From Rhyacophila brunnea (lineage: Eukaryota > Arthropoda > Insecta > Trichoptera > Rhyacophilidae): 64,000 nt of DNA. The notes beneath the pieces were generated by a model. The model worked only from the letters and a program-made list of their open reading frames with translations, was not told where the DNA came from and made no database searches. This document shows, piece after piece, positions 56,933-64,000 of the stretch. A program made the position numbers and the translations under genes. Position 1 is the stretch's first letter. The number at the start of each line of letters is the position of its first letter. Location of the stretch: contig JAGYXB010000460.1 of assembly GCA_022495005.1 (NCBI GenBank), forward strand, positions 310,001-374,000, given 5' to 3'.

Positions 56933-56989
56933 GCCCGATTTCCTAAATATCGTCTGGTGCCACACGAGACGATAGTTAGGAAATCGGGC
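56933..56989. other. Strong hairpin, 23-bp stem with one mismatch
   Basis: Left arm 56933-56955 (gcccgatttcctaaatatcg, tct) pairs with right arm 56967-56989 (agacgatagttaggaaatcg, ggc) around an 11-base loop. It follows a tRNA-like stretch (gggagagggtttgaatcctg). The phrase cctgca occurs just before the left arm and ctgca just after the right arm, hinting at an inserted palindrome. A small folded RNA is the alternative. Confidence 0.75.
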
Positions 56990-57124
56990 CCCTGCAACTG
57001 GCAAAATCACTTCGACTACAATCTTGTACAGTGATTCCCAACCAGCGTTTCGTGATTTTTGTAATTTTTTGAAATCTATGTTAAGATAATTCATAAATCT
57101 ATAGAAAGTGTAATAATATTCTTT

Positions 57125-57320
57125 AATATATGTTTGGGCCAATAATTATGGCAGGGCTAATTCCAGACAAAATACATAATCTACCCACACAATGATTGTA
57201 GTGCACCCAGGTATGTTATAAATAATTCAATTATCTTCAGACCATAAACGCGTCAAGACTTGCACTAGTTTGACTGTCATAGCGTCATCAAAGAAGTAAT
57301 TCAATAATTACGAATTACGA
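57125..57320 (-). repeat. Repeat family R, partial copy 7
   Basis: tttgggccaataattatggc, agggctaattccagac and tttgactgtcatagcgtcat resemble the left (plus-strand) part of copies 4 and 6. It is diverged and truncated. Confidence 0.5.
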
Positions 57321-57439
57321 TTCCCCCAATGTCGTAAATTCTAAATTTTAAAAATATACGTACAGGATAATAGAGTAATCATTTATTGTAATCGGATCGT
57401 GAAAGAAACTCTCATAATATTTTGACAGATACTTACAGT

Positions 57440-58156
57440 TAGGGAATCCAATTCCGAGCCAAAATTCTGATCCCGGGATTTCGTGATTACAATTTGACAA
57501 TCCCGGGATTGGCATTTTTTTCCATTGATAATATATAATTTTTATATTTACAAATAATATTGATAAAATCGGTGAAAAATAAATCTAGTATAATTCATAC
57601 TATTTAAGACATTTATCGTTAATATTGTATACTTTCAATCTTGGAAATACATAAGTTTAATGGAGTAAATAATATTGTGATATAAAAAAATATGTAAATT
57701 TAATATGAGATTGCTGTTTCTGACAGTAAAGACTTAATGAATGGGTTAGCGAGATTTAAAATAGTTAAGATAATCATGATGTACTTATGGACTTTCCGCT
57801 TCATAAATCTAATTAGTCACCCAAATACGAAACTGCCGTAAAACGTATATCATGTGGAATTACTTTGTTAAAAGTGGGAAGCATTGTTTTTTCCCCCATC
57901 TTTCTCATTTTTATTAATTTATGTGAAAAAATAAAATGAATCGGCAACTTACATATGGGTATAATTCTTCATTCAAACTCAGTTTATTTCTAATATTTAT
58001 TATTATAGTATTTTTTCTGTTATATTTTCGTTTTTATTTTATTTTCCATAAAAATTGATAAAAAAAATCAATTCCGAAAGTTACGGGATTATGTTTATCA
58101 ATCCCGGGATTCATAGGTATCGAAAATAGCTCGGGATCCCGGGATTGGAATCCCTA
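57440..58156. mobile_element. hAT-like non-autonomous element, CCCGGG subfamily, copy 2
   Basis: The ends tagggaatccaattccgagc and, inverted, tagggattccaatcccggga are flanked by a perfect 8-bp duplication, cttacagt at 57432-57439 and 58157-58164. It is homologous to 8851-9606 in reverse orientation. The cccgggattc palindromes near both ends are likely transposase-binding sites by analogy with other hAT elements (inference). No transposase inside. Confidence 0.92.
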
Positions 58157-58644
58157 CTTACAGTGCAGTACTAGCATATCGAATAAGTATTTAATGACAT
58201 TACAATAATTAAATTGTGACAGTTTCGCGGAAAGGCAAGGCAATAATAAATTCTAAATGAAATTTTAATAAAAAATAATTTATGTTCCAGAACTAAGTCA
58301 CATCCAATAATCTTGACAGGTGGCACTGCCAAATTGTATTTTTTTCTGGTGAATAATATATTTTTTTTTTATATTTTCACTCCCACGACGGCAGGGTAGC
58401 GTATAGCGACATATTATCAGTAACAAATGATTTTTAATAACTGAATATTTTTTATATCTGTTTACGCAACATCAGATAAATATTGAGATTTGAAAACTGA
58501 TTGCGAAACGCAATTCAAGATAAGTGTTCAAATTGCGCAGTTTTTTACAGGAGAGACAAAAACCCATTTGTTCTACGTAAAATTGTTTTTTTATCTCTCT
58601 TGTAAAATTTGCGATTGCGCAATTATTACTGTTTATATATTTTT

Positions 58645-58712
58645 TTATTTTTCGGGATTTCGGCCATTCGGGATTTTGGCCTTCGGGATTTTGTCCGGCA
58701 CCCCTGAAAACT
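58645..58712. repeat. Orphan transposon end with repeated CGGGATTT(T/C)GGCC units
   Basis: The plus strand reads ttcgggatttcggccattcg, ggattttggccttcgggatt, ttgtccggcacccctg: three units of about 17 bp followed by ccggcacccctg. On the minus strand this begins caggggtgccggacaaaatc, like a hAT terminus (CAGGGGTG). No left partner was found, so it may be a truncated element. Confidence 0.5.
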
Positions 58713-58739
58713 ACTCCTTACTCATTTTTTAATGAAGTT

Positions 58740-59500
58740 TATCATTTATACTCATTTAATCCTCAGCACATCTTGTACAGAAATTATTTGTTTGTCATTA
58801 ATTAGAATTAAAGTACAAAATATTGCTTACTTTTTTGGCTACAAACATTTATATTTTTTAATACTTATTTAAGCACCATCATCTGTTCTAATTTGCGTCA
58901 TCAACCGTAATTTATTTCCCCGCCATTTTGTCATATTTCATTGTGAATTATTTTTTCCCCGCATCCGCTAATCACGGCTGTGACTATGACAAATACTTAT
59001 TTGTACTTGAGCGTCTTCAACTTTATTGTATTCCCACTGGTTACATATTTTCATTCAGACTGTCACATCTCTGTAACGAGGCGTAAATTTTTACAAACAA
59101 AGTTTTGGCGATGACTACAACAACTGTGGAAAAGTAAGTAAGAAAAAAAAATACATATATCTTCTGAGTACAAAAAAATGCCATATCGAAATCTACCTGG
59201 GGTTATATTTTTTTATTATCATAAAAAAACTACATACGATTTCCTAAACACTAAAATAAAAACTGATTACCTACGTAAGATGGTATTTCATCTTTTTTAT
59301 TCTCTTCAGTCTTCTTATTGGGGTAGATAATCGTCTTAATCGTTTATGAATTATTATTAAAAATGCCGAGAAAACTTATTTTTTTATTTATTAAGCCACG
59401 TAGTTTTAACTTAGGCATATTTGGCTGTATATTTATACACTGTTATTACATTTATGTAAGATTAATGATTATAAAAACAATCAAAAAGTACTTATTATTC
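58740..59500. other. Unassigned AT-rich sequence
   Basis: No recognisable gene or delimited repeat. Confidence 0.3.
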
Positions 59501-59504
59501 ATAA

Positions 59505-59806
59505 TGGGAAAGTGTTTTCATGTGACGGCTACACAGCTCAAACTGTGTGGCATGTCATCAACGACTGCCATATACTATAAAAGAAGCGATGGACTGTCAA
59601 AACTCAATGACTATGAAATTGATCTCCAAAAACCTTACAAAATACTAAATAACAAAACAACACAATAACACTACACATGATCTTTAATTCTGGCTAAAAA
59701 AAGATATAAATGGAGGAACATAATTAACTGCACAGCAATGCAAATAACCCTTCCAACCACCTTGTATGAAAAAGCAAGGGCATGGTTGTTAAAAAAAAAA
59801 AAAAAA
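59505..59806 (+). mobile_element. LINE 3' end with poly(A) tail, second copy of the 49.4-kb family
   Basis: Homologous blocks are catgtgacggctacacagct, caaactgtgtggcatgtcat, tgaaattgatctccaaaaac, ataaatggaggaacataatt, cccttccaaccaccttgtat and aaaaagcaagggcatggttg. It ends in a run of 16-17 A (about 59790-59806). The reading frame is broken by several stops. The poly(A) marks the true 3' end of this family. Confidence 0.78.
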
Positions 59807-60071
59807 GTATTAGGTGCATAATATTACATGACGTTAACTTGTTCCATGTGATATATTATAATCTATACTTGCTAGTGACATACTCTCAAAAACATGTGTA
59901 TTCACAAAAAGGCATTGATGTTAGGCTGAGCTATAAACATCTCAAGATTAAGTAGTAATTATTGATAATCTTGACTTCGTAACTTTTCAAGGAGCTTTGG
60001 CAATTTATTATAACTAAGCTAGTTAGGGATGCTGCAAAATTATAATGTTCTTAAATATTATTAAATATCAT

Positions 60072-60365
60072 AAATTCTTCTCTTCGACTACGCCACCCCT
60101 TAGTAGTTGAATCGTATGGATATAACATGCCACCTCATATAATCCCTGTTGCTGGTTAACAACTCGGTCATGCCAGCATCCCGTAGTGGCCTTTCAGGAT
60201 GCCGGAATCTGGTTGGCTTAAAGAACATATTGTAAGTCATGTTGAAATTTCCTTGAAGTTCCGCAATTAGTATCCAAGCCGGGTCCAACGTTGTCTATTC
60301 ACTCTCGGCGTCATTAGAGGCTGTTTGGTCAGCGCTGTAACTTATCTTCTCGTTACTCCTAAAGA
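60072..60365 (-). mobile_element. LINE 3' end, second copy of the 37.0-kb family
   Basis: The plus strand reads cttctcttcgactacgccac, cccttagtagttgaatcgta, cggtcatgccagcatcccgt, aggatgccggaatctggttg and gttagaggctgtttggtcag-like, collinear with 37040-37340. The coding remnant on the minus strand (FFKPTRFRHPERPLRDAGMT) has lost the sequence between RPL and RDAG. Decayed and truncated. Confidence 0.72.
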
Positions 60366-60369
60366 TATA

Positions 60370-61185
60370 ATATTACCTTTCGCAGACTCTATACCATAAA
60401 TTATCACCAACTTTACGCTGAAACTTGAAATAACTAATAATATTTTAATTATACATGATACTATTTAATAATAAGATAACTTTGTTCAACGAATGTACAT
60501 TTTATAACATTGTGTTAGTGTTTTGGTAGATTGTAAGTATATTTGAGAATTAATTAAACTATTTTATTTTGATGTAGGTAGGTAATTATATTATGTAGGT
60601 AACAATAATATTATAAACTGTCAGTAAAATGTAATTATTTGACATTTTCGTATGTTGTCTCTAAATGCCTCCAGTAAATTCACAACACTTAGCTTCGCCC
60701 TGATGAATATACACAATTTATATAAGCACACCAATCTGTTCAGTAATAATTAAGTTTCATTGCACACTTCAAACACCTGAAAACAACAGTTTCTTTGCCT
60801 TAATGGAACCTGCATTCGTTTGAACCTGGGAAAAATTTCAAACATTAGCATTCATATAATGGCCATTCCGTAGCCAAGAAACACTTAGCTCCTTTTGAAA
60901 TTACCCTAGTTCCACTCTGAATATGTCTTAAGTTTTTTTAACTCCATAGACTTTTCTATCTGTTTATATAATGTGCTTTTTAACCGTCACACGTTGCACT
61001 AGCCGAAATTTCATTTATTTATTTATAACTACCAAAAATGCTAGTCACATTATTCAGGCTTACCTTGCATACCATTATTTATTTCCCCATTCTTCATTTT
61101 CTACACCTGAGCCCTTAATTTAAATTATTCTCAATTATAATTACTCGCCTTCGATAATAAACATGTAATATGGAAATTAATTGAT
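60370..61185. other. Unassigned AT-rich sequence
   Basis: No gene or delimited repeat was recognised. Confidence 0.3.
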
Positions 61186-61187
61186 GA

Positions 61188-61689
61188 ATAATTACAAGAT
61201 ACAAAGAACTTTTTATATATACCACCTTTTTTTAATTTTCTGTTGAATCATATAAACTTGACAATTGTATGTATTAATAAATATTTTTTTTTGTACTTGA
61301 TAGAAATACTGAATAAATATAGAATACTGAAATGTCATTTTGACATTTCATATTGATTTCCATAGTAACGTACGTATACATTAATAATTTTGTTGCTAGG
61401 ATCCCCTTAGCAACCAATAATAGTGTTTTGCTTTTTACATTTTTTTTCCGAAATAACTTTCCATACAAAACATAATTAAATGAAAATGAATTCAATTCTG
61501 TTTAAAGATGGTTTAAAGTATTAAAAGAATGCATTGTCGTCGTGTTCTGATAATATATTCTAAAAGTTTCAAATGTCTAGCTACTCGGGAAGTTAGTTAA
61601 AATCTTCAATCGTCCAATACAAATCTTGGACAAACAATAAAAAAATTGTACTGGACAAACAAGAATACGAACTAATAAAAACGTGGTAA
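61188..61689 (+). repeat. Repeat family M, copy at 61.2 kb
   Basis: It begins attacaagatacaaagaact, then tataccacctttttt (inverted end decayed), and contains tgtcattttgacatttcata, ttgatttccatagtaacgta, aagatggtttaaagtatt and ctagctactcgggaagttag. It ends aaaaacgtggtaa. Small insertions make it longer than other copies. Confidence 0.75.
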
Positions 61690-62189
61690 CAGAATAATAA
61701 AAGAAATATTTTCAAGAAAATCATCTTATAATCATATTCTGCTTTCTGTGTCATATCCGTTATTGGACGTTGCTGATGATTTTTTTTTTTGTATAGTCAT
61801 ACTAAATATAGATAGATACCTATTTTAAGAGTAAAAATTCTTACGGAAAGCAAAATGGTGACTTTTCTTCAAATCTTTACCACAATATTTATAGTAATAT
61901 AATATCCACAGGATATTTTACCAACGCTAGTATTATAATTTCTACTAATATTACATTGTTATTTCAGTGGCATTTAAAACAATATGATCATGATCAAACA
62001 ATAAAACATCAATGAATATCAGTTCTGTCTAATTAATTAATTCTGACTCCACATATTAAAACGTACCTGAATGTAGTTCATAAAACAACTACAAAATGGC
62101 GACTCACATTTATGAACACTGGTTGAGCTTTTTAAGTCGATTGTAATTATTATTTGAAAGGTGATGATGCAGGAATTCCGGATATAAGA

Positions 62190-63195
62190 GAAGGGGGTGA
62201 TGAACCAGAATACGAGGCACTGACCTTTATGATGACTTGAGGGCTGACGCGTACTGGCTCTGTCACGGGTCCTACATATACGCATTAGTTGTTTTGGGTC
62301 ACCCGGTTTGTACACTCACGCAATTTGTGACACAATTTTATGGATTATATGTGAGGGTGTATGAATGACAGTGGCGAAGGGTGGAGGTAGGCTGTTAAGA
62401 TCCGCCATAAATAGTGCACATTAAACTTTTTCAGACATACATATTTGTTTTCATTGAAATAAGACTACAATTTACAGAAAGTGTTGGTTAGTTTTTAAAA
62501 TTCAATTAAACCATAAGAAACCAAGCCATAATAGATAATAGTCAAAAAATACATGTCTATCTATAAAATATCTAAAATTATGCAATTAAATCATATATAA
62601 CTTTGAATATTTTATAGATAGAATAATATTTTTCATTTATTATAGTTTGGTTTAGGCAGGGCTTAATGCAATAAAAAAATGAACCAACAATATGTGTAAT
62701 ATGTACTTTTAATCCAACGTAAACAAATAACTATGAATGAAAAAGTGTGCACAATTTTGTCGTATCGCCCAAATTAGACCAAAACTATTATGGTTTCGTT
62801 TAGGCAGGGTTTAATTGATTTTTAAAAACTAACTAACACCATCTGTAAATTGTAGTCTTAGTTCAATAAAAACAAATACATATGATTAACAAAGTTTAGT
62901 GTGCACTATTTATAGCGAATCTTAACAGCCTACCTCCACCCTTCGCCACTGATGAATGATGATGATAGATTCTGAATGAGTCTGTATCTATTGAGTCAAT
63001 CACTTAAGCGACGGAAAGCTATTAGATGCCCGCTCACGCCCGCTATCGAGATGCAACTCAATGTTCTTTATAACACCGTCTCTAATGACCTGTAATTGCT
63101 TATTGATTGTCTGGTGACAATAACACTGGGGATTAGGAGGTGGGTGAAGAGATAAGTAGTGGAATGGGAATATAAATGGCCCAACCAGACATTAC
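62190..63195 (+). repeat. Repeat family R, copy 8, split by a hAT-like element
   Basis: Left part 62190-62368: ggcactgacctttatgatga, gtttgtacactcacgcaatt. Right part 62952-63195: atgaatgatgatgatagatt, tctaatgacctgtaattgct, tgtctggtgacaataacact, aaatggcccaacca. Joining the parts restores the normal order of R blocks (tgaatgatgatga follows the cactcacgca block, as in copy 3). Confidence 0.8.
62369..62951. mobile_element. hAT-like non-autonomous element, CAGTGGCG ends, long inverted repeats
   Basis: It starts cagtggcgaagggtggaggt and, inverted, ends with the same 20 bases. Similarity continues inward for roughly 150 bp (for example gactacaatttacagaaagt versus gactacaatttacagatggt). The flanking 8-mers atgaatga (62361-62368 and 62952-62959) are identical, a hAT-type target duplication. 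No transposase. It interrupts R copy 8. Confidence 0.92.
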
Positions 63196-64000
63196 AAATT
63201 GATGACACCCTAAATTAAATAAACAGCTACAAATTAGTTCCCCCTTTAATGAACAAACAGCATTTACATAATAAATTTCATAAATAAAGTGAAAACATAA
63301 TAGCGTAAAAATCAAATTCTTAACTTCAAAAAAAAATGACAGACACGTCATGGATGATTAAACCAAGCCAAAAATATGTTAATCACAAATATCGGCGTAT
63401 AAAACTTCAACACTTAATAAATATAACAATAATAAATATAAATAAAACGATCCAGGCTCAAAGACTCAATCATAGATATATTGTAGATACAGCATACAGA
63501 ATATAACAAAAGTGAACTTCGGACAATCAATAACACGTGAACCACCAATTTTTTTCAACATGGAGTATCACGAAATTGAGCATGAACATAGCTCCAGTAC
63601 TATGACCTCATGATATCACCATTCATCAAATACATACCGACCACGCCACATCGACCAAGCCACGTCGACTACCTCGTGGACTTCAATGTCACAGCATTGG
63701 CAACATCGATCCATCAACTTCGTAGAACTTCATCATAATACGCTGGTACTACAGGTTTTCCGAATAAACCATATGAATACTACGTAGTTTAACTCAGTAC
63801 ACCAACAGAAGGCCAGCACCCCAAGAAACACCCATGCACCAGGTTTTCATTCATTCATAATTCTCGTCCATTCCACACCATACCAATTACACTGAAATAC
63901 TTGAATCATTTAGCTTGAGTGCGTACAAATTTAATCGTTTCTCAGGGTAACAATAATTATGCAGTTGAGAATATTGTATTGACCAAATTCGAATTTTTCG
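63196..64000. other. Unassigned sequence at the right edge
   Basis: 63500-63900 is less AT-rich and contains several cca-type phrases (cgaccacgccacatcgacca, agccacgtcgactacctcgt), but no frame of note or splice pair was recognised. Confidence 0.3.

Overview
This window comes from an AT-rich eukaryotic nuclear genome, almost certainly an insect. The reasons are: one intron-bounded exon of an ABCG half-transporter with consensus AG/GT splice sites; many tRNA-derived SINE-like repeats; 3' ends of non-LTR retrotransposons; hAT-like and TTAA-type non-autonomous DNA elements with target-site duplications; and a short TTAGG run, the common insect telomere motif. The insect order cannot be fixed from the sequence. 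There are no operons, CRISPR arrays, rRNA genes or convincing functional tRNA genes.

Layout. The left edge (1380-1618, + strand) holds the only exon I can name confidently: the D-loop/H-loop part of an ABCG-type ATPase. Its flanking exons are not recognised, so at least the next part of the window is probably intron. From 1.6 to 63.9 kb the window is overwhelmingly repeats in unassigned AT-rich DNA. Main families: (1) a tRNA-derived SINE ('SINE-A', 1.3, 9.9, 16.0, 20.2, 26.6, 38.4, 39.1 kb) whose 3' tail resembles that of a LINE family at 37.0 and 60.1 kb; (2) a second tRNA-like repeat ('family B', 10.0, 18.9, 22.7, 28.8, 48.9, 50.0, 50.9 kb), some copies with inverted ends; (3) a ~460-bp inverted-end repeat ('M', 4.4, 16.3, 20.5, 50.1, 61.2 kb); (4) a ~450-550-bp family of unknown class ('R', 5.2, 21.6, 35.5, 47.7, 53.9, 54.4, 57.1, 62.2 kb); (5) hAT-like non-autonomous elements with TAGGGATT or CAGTGGCG ends (8.9, 23.5, 24.6, 57.4, 62.4 kb); (6) a tandem array of about 20 units (41.0-43.7 kb) derived from the 3' end of an RTE-type LINE.

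Nesting gives a relative history. A hAT-like element sits inside an R copy (62.4 kb), an M copy inside a family B copy (50.1 kb), and a 117-bp TTAA-flanked element inside the tandem array (42.5 kb); a homologue of the last lies inside another family B copy (29.0 kb). A 5'-truncated RTE-type insertion at 56.4-56.8 kb has a perfect 13-bp target-site duplication and an unbroken reading frame, so it looks young.

Possible host coding sequence beyond the ABCG exon is tentative: a GC-rich 85-bp exon candidate at 51.6 kb (- strand), a 90-codon ORF at 13.1-13.3 kb (- strand) with AATAAA signals downstream, and a short ORF at 25.6 kb preceded by a well-spaced TATA box and initiator. No complete gene or novel multigene system is visible. 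The most interesting material is transposon biology: LINE-SINE tail similarity, paired subfamilies with different terminal palindromes, a LINE-derived satellite, and empty-site evidence for short TTAA elements.
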